In this document: piece by piece, positions 31,256-38,845 of the stretch
Layout of the letters: each line of letters begins with the position of its first letter
Numbering within the stretch: the stretch's first letter is position 1
From: a virus
DNA length: 46,304 nt
Virus record (IMG/VR): IMGVR_UViG_3300005663_000078
Coordinates: 1 to 46,304 of that record
Direction: 5' to 3' (one strand)
Made by a program: the position numbers and the translations under genes
The notes under the pieces: generated by a model
Seen by the model: the letters and a program-made list of their open reading frames with translations, nothing else
The model's database searches: none
What the model was told of the DNA's origin: nothing

Positions 31256-32563
31256 CTACCCCCACATCATTACACTGCTAGGCTGTAATTCAAACCATTC
31301 ACGCATCATAATACTGTCCCATTCGTCAGGAGAACGCCCGATATTGGCCTTTACATCCTCTTTGGGTACTACTCTCAATTTTCCGTCCTTGTCTATGTCA
31401 CGCTGCTTGACCTGCTCCATTTCCTGAATGATCCTTTCTCGTAACCCCACATCAGTACATTCTTCATACACTTCTTTACGTGTGATCCTGCCAGCCATTT
31501 TGAAGGTACACTGTGCTTTTAAACTATCGTAATTTACCGATTGTCCTTGCTCATCTAAGGCTCTAGAGTTATTGACGAACCCTTTACATTCTAATATATC
31601 TACAACTCCCGATCCGATCCCATCCTCATCCACTATCACCTGACTCATGGGTACTTTGTACATATTGGCAAGCTTCCTGATTTCTGCCGCCGATTCAGTG
31701 ATTAATGATATCTTCATCTCCTTGCGATCTATCACCGTAAACCCATCCCAGACACGTATAATCGTGCTGTCACGGCCTTTTCTTGCTATGTCGGCGGTAA
31801 TGTAGTCTTCGCCCGGTTCAACGTGCTGATTCTTAAAGTAATCTTCAATTGAATCCCGGTCAATTAATGTTCGCGGGTCGTCGTCGTACTCCCATTCACC
31901 AAAAAGCAATCGTTGTTTGCTGATCTCATCTAGTGTCAGTAAGTTCTCCCGGTAATGTTCTGAGATATACGGATTGTCAGATAAGAGAGCTTGTACAAAC
32001 TTTCTATATTCGGGCAAAGTACCGTCCTTCCAAGGCTTATAGAACCGTGAATACACCCAGTTCTTAGTAGGATTACAGCTACCTAATATCTTCGGTGTAA
32101 GCCCATATTCATCCAGCCTATACCTGATCCTTGACTTAACGATGTTCCACCCTTTTTCGTCTATCTGATTGACCTCATCCAAGAATGCCCCGGTAATCTC
32201 TAATGATCCAAGTTCATCATAATGTGGATCGCTAGGATAATGAAATAAGTCTTTGAGAAGGATCTCACTACCATTGGAATAATAAATAGTGCTTTTCTGT
32301 TGGTTGTAATCGTGAATATTAGGGTCAAGGTCTAACTTTTTGAATATGTCAAAATAGGTGTTTAGAGTAGTTTCCTTGAGTGTTTTAAGCCTTGACCTAC
32401 CCATTAGCCATCTAGTGCCTGGAAAGCGTGTACAGCGATCTATGAGCCACAATGAACCAAGAGAACTTTTCGCGCCACCTGCTCCGCCTCCGAAAAGTAT
32501 TTCAGTCGTTGTCTTGTCGGCGAGATACTTGGTGGCTACGGTCTGCTTTTTGGTGAGCTTCAT
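31256..32563 (-). CDS. terL: Terminase large subunit
   Basis: A 435-residue packaging motor. The ATPase part has a Walker A-like GGGAGGAKS at residues 25-33, Walker B ITGAFLDE around 123-130 with catalytic Glu130, and a coupling motif LGSCNPT. The nuclease part has acidic residues in YITADIARKG, QVIVDEDGIGSG and SPDEWDSIMM, consistent with an RNase H-like fold. It cuts concatemers and drives DNA into the prohead through the portal. It follows the small subunit and an 83-aa gene. The 630 bp after it are mostly non-coding. Confidence 0.93.
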   Translation of the reverse strand: MKLTKKQTVATKYLADKTTTEILFGGGAGGAKSSLGSLWLIDRCTRFPGTRWLMGRSRLKTLKETTLNTYFDIFKKLDLDPNIHDYNQQKSTIYYSNGSEILLKDLFHYPSDPHYDELGSLEITGAFLDEVNQIDEKGWNIVKSRIRYRLDEYGLTPKILGSCNPTKNWVYSRFYKPWKDGTLPEYRKFVQALLSDNPYISEHYRENLLTLDEISKQRLLFGEWEYDDDPRTLIDRDSIEDYFKNQHVEPGEDYITADIARKGRDSTIIRVWDGFTVIDRKEMKISLITESAAEIRKLANMYKVPMSQVIVDEDGIGSGVVDILECKGFVNNSRALDEQGQSVNYDSLKAQCTFKMAGRITRKEVYEECTDVGLRERIIQEMEQVKQRDIDKDGKLRVVPKEDVKANIGRSPDEWDSIMMREWFELQPSSVMMWG

Positions 32564-32573
32564 TCATTATTTC

Positions 32574-32825
32574 CTAATTCTTATGGGCATCAAGATAAAA
32601 TCTGTCATACAGATTATTTATTCTGATCTTAATTTCACTGATTCTTAAAATAGCACGTTCACAGTCGGTCGGCATTGATTGATATGGTGGTATAAGATGG
32701 CCACCTTCTACATTATCAAGTATTGATTTATATAATGCTCTTATGTAATCTAAATCACGAAATGTAGCCTCTAAAGAAGTAGACCATTCTTGAAAATCCG
32801 TAGTTTTTTTTATATTATTCTTCAT
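32574..32825 (-). CDS. Hypothetical 83-aa protein between terminase genes
   Basis: A helical protein starts MKNNIKKTTDFQEWSTSLEA and contains FRDLDYIRALYKSILDNVEG. It overlaps the small terminase gene by 11 bp and ends 10 bp before the large one. Position suggests a packaging accessory, but nothing in the sequence confirms it. Confidence 0.6.
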   Translation of the reverse strand: MKNNIKKTTDFQEWSTSLEATFRDLDYIRALYKSILDNVEGGHLIPPYQSMPTDCERAILRISEIKIRINNLYDRFYLDAHKN

Positions 32826-33162
32826 CAGGTATCACATGGATGGTTATTGGCTTGCCGCCTGTAGTATGATCAATTTCTTTCTTGTCAGCCCATCCAAAAC
32901 GATTGCGCATATTCATATAAAACAGGGTTGCATTAAACTTAGGGTTTTCAAGGTTTTCCCGTGCATTTTTCATCCACCAGCCTAGTGAAAAGTCTGTCCC
33001 TCTTTTTTTAGCGTGTAATAACTCATCGTGTTTCTTACACCAGTTGTAGAAAGTCTTCTTCGCAACATTCAGTTCAAGACATATTTCCTCAATAGAATAT
33101 CCTTGCTTCATAAAGGAAACTACTTTATCAGGAATATCTTCTGAATATTTACTTGGCCTCAT
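32815..33162 (-). CDS. terS: Terminase small subunit
   Basis: A 115-residue protein with an N-terminal helix-turn-helix (residues about 10-40, VVSFMKQGYSIEEICLELNV then KKTFYNWCKK) that would bind the packaging site, followed by GWWMKNARENLENPKFNATL and FYMNMRNRFGWADKKEI, the helical oligomerisation part typical of small terminases. It lies directly before the large subunit. Its first 14 bp overlap the end of the HNH gene. Confidence 0.82.
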   Translation of the reverse strand: MRPSKYSEDIPDKVVSFMKQGYSIEEICLELNVAKKTFYNWCKKHDELLHAKKRGTDFSLGWWMKNARENLENPKFNATLFYMNMRNRFGWADKKEIDHTTGGKPITIHVIPDEE

Positions 33163-33697
33163 AGATGGAATCCTTTTTAGACATATTAGTACTAGGCTGT
33201 AATAATTGTATATTACTTGATGTATGTGTTCCTCCTTTAGATAGTGGAATTACGTGGTCTAAGTGATAGTTGCCATTACTTATATCTTTACCACTTATTG
33301 CGCATTTATAATTCTGTTCTTTTAACAGATGTATAATAAATCCCCCCGTCACTGTGCCATCTGAAGTTGATCTTTTTTTTGACCTTCTTTCTTGATTCAC
33401 AGCCTTTACAAGCGCCTTACCTTCTTCAGAATTATACCGCTCCCTTTTATATGTGTTGATAGCATCCTTATTATTTAAGTAATACTCTCTCATTTTGATA
33501 GCATATTTAGGATTGCTATTCTTTAGTAGCCTATACTTATCCCGGGTATCCCAATAAAATTTTGATTGACAAACTTTACACGGTGACTGATGCCCCGATT
33601 TTGCCCTTTTATCTTTATTAAAAAATTCAACACTTTTCAATAGGCCACACTTTGTACAAACTTTTTGTCCATTAACTATTAAAGGGGGTCTGGGCAT
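33149..33697 (-). CDS. HNH endonuclease with N-terminal zinc ribbon
   Basis: A 182-residue protein. The N-terminus has CTKCGLLKSVEFF and PCKVCQSKFY, a four-Cys zinc ribbon. The C-terminus has KCAISGKDIS...YHLDHVIPLSKGG and SNIQLLQPSTN, an HNH site with His-Asp-His. HNH nucleases beside terminases often take part in DNA packaging cleavage, but they can also be homing enzymes. It has its own -7 box only 5 bp before the ATG and overlaps terS by 14 bp. Confidence 0.85.
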   Translation of the reverse strand: MPRPPLIVNGQKVCTKCGLLKSVEFFNKDKRAKSGHQSPCKVCQSKFYWDTRDKYRLLKNSNPKYAIKMREYYLNNKDAINTYKRERYNSEEGKALVKAVNQERRSKKRSTSDGTVTGGFIIHLLKEQNYKCAISGKDISNGNYHLDHVIPLSKGGTHTSSNIQLLQPSTNMSKKDSIYEAK

Positions 33698-33702
33698 AAT
33701 CG

Positions 33703-33710
33703 CAAATATA
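33703..33710 (-). promoter_or_regulatory. -7 box of the HNH/terminase transcript
   Basis: CAAATATA (minus TATATTTG), 5 bp before the ATG at 33697. The message is probably leaderless. It would also serve terS and terL downstream. Confidence 0.55.
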
Positions 33711-33717
33711 CGAAATT

Positions 33718-34326
33718 CTATTCATTAGGGAATACCATATCTTCTTGCATCGGTTCCAGTTCAGCATTTATTGCTTTATCATAGTTGGTGAATTCATTGT
33801 CTACTTCAAAGTAAAAACGTTTATCTACAGATGTTTGAAAGTAGAATTTCCCATTACCTTTCCCGCGGCCAAATCCTAAATACACTAAATGATCTATTTT
33901 CTTATATAGCCTGTTAGTGGACAGCCCTAACGGTTTATTATTTTTGTCTAACCATAAAGTTACGCCTGGGCTAAATGCATTAAGCTCACAAAAGGAAACC
34001 ATTTCAAAACCATCATTCATTAAAAATACTTCAAAAGGAAATAATTTTGTGCATGATCCTGATCCTTCTTGCTTCAATAGGAAATCGTAGATAACTTTAA
34101 GACCGTTTTCTTTCAGTTTTTCGTCTAGCCATAGATTTGAATCACAAATTCTTAGGGCTTCGGTATATTTATGACTTTTAAGCTTAATATCCCCCCAATT
34201 TTTTCTTTCATAGCTATCCTGTGAATATTGATGATATTCCTTACCGTTTAGCTTTTTAACGGGTTGTTTATGGTGAAACCCTTCTTTATGCTCATAGTAT
34301 GTTTTAATGAAATATTTTGGTTTCAT
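33718..34326 (-). CDS. Hypothetical 202-aa protein
   Basis: The frame starts MKPKYFIKTYYEHKEGFHHK. It has a central part with NGLKVIYDFLLKQEGSGSCT and a segment LSTNRLYKKIDHLVYLGFGR reminiscent of a winged-helix core. It ends acidic. It is soluble. It is the last gene of the accessory operon before the terminase promoter. Function unknown. Confidence 0.6.
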   Translation of the reverse strand: MKPKYFIKTYYEHKEGFHHKQPVKKLNGKEYHQYSQDSYERKNWGDIKLKSHKYTEALRICDSNLWLDEKLKENGLKVIYDFLLKQEGSGSCTKLFPFEVFLMNDGFEMVSFCELNAFSPGVTLWLDKNNKPLGLSTNRLYKKIDHLVYLGFGRGKGNGKFYFQTSVDKRFYFEVDNEFTNYDKAINAELEPMQEDMVFPNE

Positions 34327-34330
34327 CTGT

Positions 34331-34561
34331 TTAATGCCTTGGCCAAGTAATTAGATATTCTGTGCCGTTGTGTTTTAACCTTGTTGTGAACCCCTTGGTT
34401 CTTAATGCTCGGACTTCGTAAGGAATTAATGGCCTGTTGGGTGAGATTGTTAACTCTTCATCTGAAGTTTGCTTAATGTCGTGAAGGATCGCTTCTAACA
34501 GGTTGTTTCTGATCCCTTGTTGATCTCTGCGCTTTTGTGCTGCTGTGTAATTTAGTATCAT
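34331..34561 (-). CDS. Hypothetical 76-aa protein
   Basis: The frame starts MILNYTAAQKRRDQQGIRNN and ends GTEYLITWPRH. The part RALRTKGFTTRLKHNGTEYL could form a beta hairpin or a small wing. It is basic. It overlaps the 51-aa gene by ATGA. No family recognised. Confidence 0.6.
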   Translation of the reverse strand: MILNYTAAQKRRDQQGIRNNLLEAILHDIKQTSDEELTISPNRPLIPYEVRALRTKGFTTRLKHNGTEYLITWPRH

Positions 34562-34713
34562 GTTCTATAGTAGTTAAATCCTAAGTAAAATAAGTCTATG
34601 CTGATCATAGATTTGGTGATTACGATTGCAAATAATGCTCTACGAGTTTTGATATTTTCCATAATTTGCAGAGCAAAAAGGTAGGTGGTAATTTCTAAGT
34701 TAATTATTGTCAT
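34558..34713 (-). CDS. Hypothetical 51-aa protein with hydrophobic segments
   Basis: A short frame starts MTIINLEITTYLFALQIMEN and ends in SIDLFYLGFNYYRT. It has moderately hydrophobic segments (LFAIVITKSMISIDLFY). Its stop overlaps the next start by ATGA, which supports translation. Possibly a small membrane-associated protein. Confidence 0.5.
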   Translation of the reverse strand: MTIINLEITTYLFALQIMENIKTRRALFAIVITKSMISIDLFYLGFNYYRT

Positions 34714-34725
34714 TCTTCCAGTAGT

Positions 34726-35088
34726 TTAGATTTGAGCCAGTAATTTAATTACTTTATTTCTAAAATAATCAGAAGCCGTTTTAAATCCTGTTTCAAAACC
34801 CCAAGCCCTTATACCAATGTAATACCATTCATCTTCTAATTGTCGTTTAATTTCATCTTCAATTTGAACACCAGTAGGCCATTTCATGCCTATCTCCTTC
34901 TCACTAGGCATCTTGGCCTTGAGTCTTTCTTTGAAGGGTAAATTCAAGAAGTTAATAATTGTCCAGATTTCATCAAGAACTTTTTTAGATGTAAGATCCA
35001 CCTCTTCGCCTTCAATTACCCCGTTGCCTATAATTTCTTGAACTTTCTCATAGAGTATTCTTCTGTTTACTTTTATATTTGCGCTCAT
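34726..35088 (-). CDS. Hypothetical 120-aa protein
   Basis: The frame starts MSANIKVNRRILYEKVQEII. It is predominantly helical, with IWTIINFLNLPFKERLKAKM and EWYYIGIRAWGFETGFKTA. There are no Cys clusters or membrane segments. It overlaps the DUF551 gene by 4 bp. Not recognised. Confidence 0.6.
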   Translation of the reverse strand: MSANIKVNRRILYEKVQEIIGNGVIEGEEVDLTSKKVLDEIWTIINFLNLPFKERLKAKMPSEKEIGMKWPTGVQIEDEIKRQLEDEWYYIGIRAWGFETGFKTASDYFRNKVIKLLAQI

Positions 35089-35285
35089 GGTTGTTTGGGT
35101 TTAGGTGGGTCGGGTAATGGCATCCAATGGGTGACTGTATAGTAATGGTTTTCTGTTCTGATGTGCATAAAATTGTGAATTTTATGAAAATATGCTACTC
35201 CAACACTTTGCGAATTATTAGTATATGCAACAAGGCAGTTACATGTTCTTTCAGGCAATTTTTCTTCTACTGATATCCATTCCAT
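35085..35285 (-). CDS. DUF551 protein, first copy
   Basis: A 66-residue protein starts MEWISVEEKLPE and contains NNSQSVGVAYFHK and VTHWMPLPDPPKP. The W-I-x-V-x-x-x-L-P start and the THWMPLPxPP end are diagnostic of DUF551 (PF04448), a common phage protein of unknown role. A second, less typical copy is at 37072-37272. Confidence 0.85.
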   Translation of the reverse strand: MEWISVEEKLPERTCNCLVAYTNNSQSVGVAYFHKIHNFMHIRTENHYYTVTHWMPLPDPPKPKQP

Positions 35286-35286
35286 C

Positions 35287-35469
35287 TTAGTTGTCTTTTT
35301 CGTTTAGTACCCATTTAAGCGTATTTCTTTCGGCCAGATACAAATCGGACATTACCTTGGCATTATCTCTTAATTCTCTCCGAGGTTCGGTTTCGGCTTT
35401 TAAGCGATACTTAGCCGCTCTTTGTTCAAGAACTCTTATTTCTGCTCTTATTTCTTCTTCTGTTCTCAT
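35287..35469 (-). CDS. Hypothetical 60-aa helical protein
   Basis: A short, highly charged helical protein starts MRTEEEIRAEIRVLEQRAAK and ends with a Lys/Asp tail. The even spacing of charged residues suggests one long helix or hairpin. It overlaps the zinc-ribbon gene by 4 bp. Function unknown. Confidence 0.6.
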   Translation of the reverse strand: MRTEEEIRAEIRVLEQRAAKYRLKAETEPRRELRDNAKVMSDLYLAERNTLKWVLNEKDN

Positions 35470-35855
35470 AGTGGGTTAGTTAAATGTATAAGACCATCAA
35501 ACCCACATGGACATACAGCGGTTACAGCGGTTATTTCTGTTTGCCCCTCTTCCATCCATTCATCTAAAATGCGCACATTTTTCTTGCATTTTGGACATTG
35601 TATATCTGATTCTTTAGAATCGTTGTTATATTTATTTATCGCAGTTTGCTTATCAAATTCTTCTTTACTTTGAGTACATCTAAGAGCTTTAATCTTGCTC
35701 CTACCGTCTATTTCGATTGAATGTAAATCCCTGCACTTACCTTTAATTCCACAGTTTTCACAATACATTATATCATACGTGCCTTGCGCATCATCAAGGG
35801 TGACAAGGTTTAGTTTTCTGAATAAATGATTAGCGTCTGACAGATATACTTTCAT
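35466..35855 (-). CDS. Protein with two zinc-ribbon-like Cys clusters
   Basis: The start MKVYLSDANHLFRKLNL at 35855 is preferred over 35876. Cys pairs occur at IMYCENCGIKGKC and IQCPKCKKNVRIL, with AVCPCGFDGLI near the end, enough for one or two zinc sites. The rest is charged. Such small phage proteins often bind nucleic acid or act as adaptors. No family is named with confidence. Confidence 0.6.
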   Translation of the reverse strand: MKVYLSDANHLFRKLNLVTLDDAQGTYDIMYCENCGIKGKCRDLHSIEIDGRSKIKALRCTQSKEEFDKQTAINKYNNDSKESDIQCPKCKKNVRILDEWMEEGQTEITAVTAVCPCGFDGLIHLTNPL

Positions 35856-35856
35856 C

Positions 35857-36363
35857 TTACACTTTAAACAGTTCAATTATTACTGAATCCATACTTACCC
35901 AAATCATTCCTTTCCCAACAAGAAAGTCTATTGAGTTTGTGTGCCTCTTGTTCATTTTATCCTGGATTATCCATAGGCCGTTGTAAATCATTTCACATTT
36001 CTTAACTCTTATAGTATCGCCATATTCAAATGGGCCTTTTGGTTTTAGTAAGTCTGGGCTTACCCCGCAAATCCTGTGTTTTTCAGGGTGTCGCCTGTTA
36101 ATCTTAAATCCGCTTGCAGTTACAAAAGGGGTGCTATCTGTTTGTGCTACCGTTGCGTGATAGATCGTTGCATGTACGTAAATAGGGGAGGGTTTCACTT
36201 TTAATGATTCCCTCCCATTATCTACGCCCGCAGTTAAGGGCTGACGATTATGATTGCCATATTCAGGCTGTAATAAAACCCCTGATGTTACTGCGGTAAT
36301 CATCAATACTATGATTATTCCTGTTATTAATCTTCGGTTGAAAATATCTAGCTTGGATTTCAT
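35857..36363 (-). CDS. Exported 3D-domain-like protein
   Basis: A 168-residue protein has a membrane anchor or signal (residues about 12-32, LITGIIIVLMITAVTSGVL). Its mature domain contains VHATIYHATVAQTDSTPFVT, CGVSPDLLKPKGPFEYGDTI and QDKMNKRHTNSIDFLVGKG. The YGD...D-x-M-N...ID layout matches the 3D/double-psi barrel domain of MltA-like and YabE-like cell-wall proteins. It may bind or process peptidoglycan in the periplasm. It lies far from the endolysin, among accessory genes. Confidence 0.65.
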   Translation of the reverse strand: MKSKLDIFNRRLITGIIIVLMITAVTSGVLLQPEYGNHNRQPLTAGVDNGRESLKVKPSPIYVHATIYHATVAQTDSTPFVTASGFKINRRHPEKHRICGVSPDLLKPKGPFEYGDTIRVKKCEMIYNGLWIIQDKMNKRHTNSIDFLVGKGMIWVSMDSVIIELFKV

Positions 36364-36369
36364 TGACCT

Positions 36370-36528
36370 TTATTTATTTGCGAATGAGTAATACCCAAAA
36401 TATTTCCTCTCTACATTAAATTTTAATCTTAGTTTTTTAAGATTTCTTTCGGTAACAACCCCAAGGTGTAATGATACGCTCCCGTGTTTATCTAAATCAG
36501 CTTGAATCTTTTTAATTAAATCTTTCAT
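36370..36528 (-). CDS. Hypothetical 52-aa protein, operon head
   Basis: A small basic protein starts MKDLIKKIQADLDKHGSVSL, continues GVVTERNLKKLRLKFN and ends in YFGYYSFANK. The start lies about 25 bp after palindromic element 5, and the stop is 6 bp before the 3D-domain gene, so it is probably the first gene of that operon. Confidence 0.6.
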   Translation of the reverse strand: MKDLIKKIQADLDKHGSVSLHLGVVTERNLKKLRLKFNVERKYFGYYSFANK

Positions 36529-36552
36529 AATCGTCTTATTATAACACAAAGG

Positions 36553-36569
36553 TACAAATAAGTTTTGTA
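36553..36569 (-). promoter_or_regulatory. Palindromic promoter/operator element 5
   Basis: TACAAA-TAAGT-TTTGTA. On the minus strand it precedes the gene at 36528 by about 25 bp. It lies back to back with the plus-strand -7 box at 36602. Confidence 0.6.
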
Positions 36570-36601
36570 AATACCTAATTGGTTATTTAAATGGAAAACA
36601 T

Positions 36602-36680
36602 TATATTTGTAGAATAGCATATAAGTTATATGTATAGTTAAAAATAAAATCCGCAAGCCGCCTTATGGGCGGTTTTTGCG
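36602..36680 (+). ncRNA. Candidate plus-strand small RNA region
   Basis: TATATTTG at 36602-36609 is a -7 box on the plus strand. About 8 bp further on lies a perfect palindrome CATATAA-G-TTATATG (36618-36632), and the terminator hairpin at 36652-36680 follows. No frame lies between. A transcript of about 70 nt would consist of one A+U hairpin and the terminator, antisense to nothing but the end of the HNH gene. Alternatively the palindrome is an operator. Confidence 0.35.
36652..36680. terminator. Hairpin terminator overlapping the HNH stop codon
   Basis: CGCAA-g-CCGCC and GGCGG-TTT-TTGCG pair around TTATG. The stop codon of the minus-strand HNH gene (36663-36665) lies in the loop. U-rich sequence follows on the minus strand (ATTTTATTTTT), and TTTTT lies within the 3' arm on the plus strand. 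Confidence 0.7.
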
Positions 36681-37061
36681 TTCTTTAAACAAACTTTTTG
36701 TTTTTATTTTATGGCAAGGAATACATAGGGTTTGATAATTCTCAATTCCCCGGCCTCCTCCACCGTTTACAACCTCTACAATATGATCAGCGTGCCATTC
36801 ATCCCATTTAGTCTGAATACCACAATTACGACATTTATACCTATCAATTTTAGAAAGCTCATTTCTTATAGTTTGAACATCCCCTTTTATGATCCAATAA
36901 TCGGTAAGTAATGGTTTAACACAATCATCAGTCGCCCACCTTTTTCTCCTGCCTGTTAATTTTACACCACAACCACAAGAACATGTTCCATCTGGAGGAT
37001 TAGGATACATCTCATGTAGTTTGAAATCCTTTTGATATCTCTTATATGGGTCTATTGGCAT
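36663..37061 (-). CDS. HNH endonuclease, second copy
   Basis: A 132-residue protein. The N-terminal part has GTCSCGCGVKLTG with a further Cys in TDDCVKP, a probable zinc site. The C-terminal part has YKCRNCGIQTKW, EWHADHIVEVVNGGGGRG and NYQTLCIPCHKIKTKS, a complete HNH site with a zinc-stabilising four-Cys frame. It would nick or cut DNA; phage HNH proteins act in homing, replication or packaging. It ends in a terminator hairpin. Confidence 0.88.
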   Translation of the reverse strand: MPIDPYKRYQKDFKLHEMYPNPPDGTCSCGCGVKLTGRRKRWATDDCVKPLLTDYWIIKGDVQTIRNELSKIDRYKCRNCGIQTKWDEWHADHIVEVVNGGGGRGIENYQTLCIPCHKIKTKSLFKERKNRP

Positions 37062-37071
37062 AGTATTAATT

Positions 37072-37272
37072 TCATAATTTCCAATATTTTACTTCTGAAC
37101 TTTGTATTAAAGATGTGAATACACACCAATAATCCTCACGCTTTACATAACAATCAGGCCAATATTTACAGTATGATAAAAATCCCCTTGCAGTTCTACC
37201 GTCTTCCGTTTTCACATGAACTCTTTTTTTGTGTTCTGGTAATGAATCTTTAATGTCTATCCAATCTTCCAT
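37072..37272 (-). CDS. DUF551 protein, second copy
   Basis: A 66-residue protein starts MEDWIDIKDSLPEHKKRVHV and ends SSEVKYWKL. The start fits DUF551 (W-I-x-I-x-x-x-L-P), but the end lacks the THWMPLPxPP motif, so it is a diverged copy of the one at 35085-35285. Function unknown. Confidence 0.7.
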   Translation of the reverse strand: MEDWIDIKDSLPEHKKRVHVKTEDGRTARGFLSYCKYWPDCYVKREDYWCVFTSLIQSSEVKYWKL

Positions 37273-37362
37273 TTTAAGCGTTTATTCTTTGCTTTGGTAT
37301 CCTACTACCAAAAAGTTGTTAAAGTGTCTTAAATCGTACTTAGGTGGGCTGTGTGGTGATTT

Positions 37363-37707
37363 TTACGTGAGAAGTCTAACCCTCTGTTTTAATTTCTCAA
37401 TATAAGATTCAACTTCAGCCTTTAATTGTTCTAATGTTTCACAGTCAAATTTCTTTTCTTCAACTTTATTTCCAAAAATACTAACTGTTGCTGTTCCATC
37501 CCATGTTTCACCATAATGAGTTTTCGGAGGGTAGAATCTACAATTCAATGAAATTAGATCACCATCATAATCAAGTTTAAACCCACTGTCAAATGACCAT
37601 TGTGGATAATCCGCTCTTTTATTGTTCGCATCATCACACCATTTTTCAGCTTGATGCCAGTCAGTAGGACAATCTTTTAAGGGATTACCTCCATTTATAA
37701 TAATCAT
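37363..37707 (-). CDS. Hypothetical 114-aa protein
   Basis: The frame starts MIIINGGNPLKDCPTDWHQA. It has an SFDSGFKLDYDGDLISLNCR beta region and a helical end (EQLKAEVESYIEKLKQRVRL). It is soluble, with several Trp residues. It lies in the early-type gene block before the DnaC-like gene. I do not recognise it. Confidence 0.6.
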   Translation of the reverse strand: MIIINGGNPLKDCPTDWHQAEKWCDDANNKRADYPQWSFDSGFKLDYDGDLISLNCRFYPPKTHYGETWDGTATVSIFGNKVEEKKFDCETLEQLKAEVESYIEKLKQRVRLLT

Positions 37708-37723
37708 CGTCTATCTTCTCCTT

Positions 37724-37999
37724 TCATTTTAAATCTATACCAAACTCACGCCTGTCTAAACTAATCCCAAGCTCTTTAGCTTTTTCAATTAGAGGATATG
37801 TGTGGTGGTAGTTATCTGTGAGTTTCCAAATTTTTATCAGTCGTTCCCGATATAATTCCACAGGCTCTTTTATCTTCTCAACAGTAAATCTATATTTTTC
37901 TAATGATACCATTCCGTTAAAACAACTTGGCTCTTTTTGAATATGAATCCCATAAGTTGACCCATTAAAACTTTCTATTATTTTTTTATCTTCTGTCAT
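37724..37999 (-). CDS. Hypothetical 91-aa protein
   Basis: The frame starts MTEDKKIIESFNGSTYGIHI and ends SLDRREFGIDLK. The middle is charged and helical (ELYRERLIKIWKLTDNYHH). It overlaps the ATPase gene by 14 bp, so it is expressed with it. Family unknown. Confidence 0.6.
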   Translation of the reverse strand: MTEDKKIIESFNGSTYGIHIQKEPSCFNGMVSLEKYRFTVEKIKEPVELYRERLIKIWKLTDNYHHTYPLIEKAKELGISLDRREFGIDLK

Positions 38000-38654
38000 T
38001 GCCTTTCATTTCTATAAAGTTAAACATTTCTTTTGCCCGTGACCATTCGCGGACACTGTAAATTTCTTGTATGTTTTCGTGGGTTAGATTGCTTGTAAAG
38101 TGGGTTCGGTAAAGCCCCCTATCCATTAGGTCGTTCCGGTAACTGATAAGTTCTGCCAAGGGTTGAACACGTTGCCCGAAGTGGATAACCTCCATATTTT
38201 CATCACCTTCATAGCCTAAATCCTGAATAAGAATTTCTGGCTTACAATAGTTTCGCAGAATCTTAATCCCTTCTTCAGAATATTCAATTGCTATTTCCTT
38301 GGCTGTGTATTCCATGCACTTACGAAATGGATTTGGACAGGTAATAGTTGACATCATGTTGACGTAGTGAATGAATGCCGACATCACTAAGGATTTACCT
38401 ACACCACAAACACCATGTAAAAATATTCCCTTATTCAAACTACCGTCAAATGATGGATCGTTATGAAAGTATTTAACCAGATTTTTGAATATGTGTTCGT
38501 TGTCTTTATCAATGTTAAACACAGGTTCTTTTTTATTTAATGCTTTCCCAATCTTGATTACTGTTTTCATCGCCTGTTCGTAATCCATCGGAACAATTCC
38601 AGGAACCTTCTTAGCCTGTTCTAATGATAGTATGTAGTCGTCAATGTAACTCAT
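37986..38654 (-). CDS. DnaC-like ATPase, probable helicase loader
   Basis: A 222-residue P-loop protein. Walker A GVCGVGKS is at residues 81-88 (FLHGVCGVGKSLVMSAF), and a Walker B-like strand is ILIQDLGYEGDE. The later segment LISYRNDLMDRGLYRTHFTS contains the sensor region of the DnaC/DnaA AAA+ class (Thr-Ser-Asn in FTSNL). It would load a replicative helicase; the phage encodes no recognised helicase, so the host DnaB is the likely client. It overlaps the 64-aa gene by 4 bp. Confidence 0.8.
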   Translation of the reverse strand: MSYIDDYILSLEQAKKVPGIVPMDYEQAMKTVIKIGKALNKKEPVFNIDKDNEHIFKNLVKYFHNDPSFDGSLNKGIFLHGVCGVGKSLVMSAFIHYVNMMSTITCPNPFRKCMEYTAKEIAIEYSEEGIKILRNYCKPEILIQDLGYEGDENMEVIHFGQRVQPLAELISYRNDLMDRGLYRTHFTSNLTHENIQEIYSVREWSRAKEMFNFIEMKGNDRR

Positions 38655-38845
38655 GACAATTTTTTCATGATTAATTTCGTCAGCTTCTTATTTAATTCCT
38701 TTTTGCAATTAAAACTAAATATTTCCTTAAGGTTGTCGGTTCTGACCGTGCCAGATAAATCACTACATGTACAGATTATAAGCGGGTAATCGCTTTCTCC
38801 AGTTAACTCATCCAAAATAGCTAGTTTTCTTAATATCTTTTTCAT
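38651..38845 (-). CDS. Hypothetical 64-aa protein
   Basis: A small protein starts MKKILRKLAILDELTGESDY and has TCSDLSGTVRTDNLKEIFSF in the middle. It sits between the DUF1376-like gene and the DnaC-like gene with 4-bp overlaps on both sides, so it is probably made with the replication proteins. Role unknown. Confidence 0.6.
   Translation of the reverse strand: MKKILRKLAILDELTGESDYPLIICTCSDLSGTVRTDNLKEIFSFNCKKELNKKLTKLIMKKLS

Noticed and set aside
33149-33697. An insertion sequence at the terminase
   Set aside because: No terminal inverted repeats or target duplications, and the HNH frame is fused smoothly to its neighbours.
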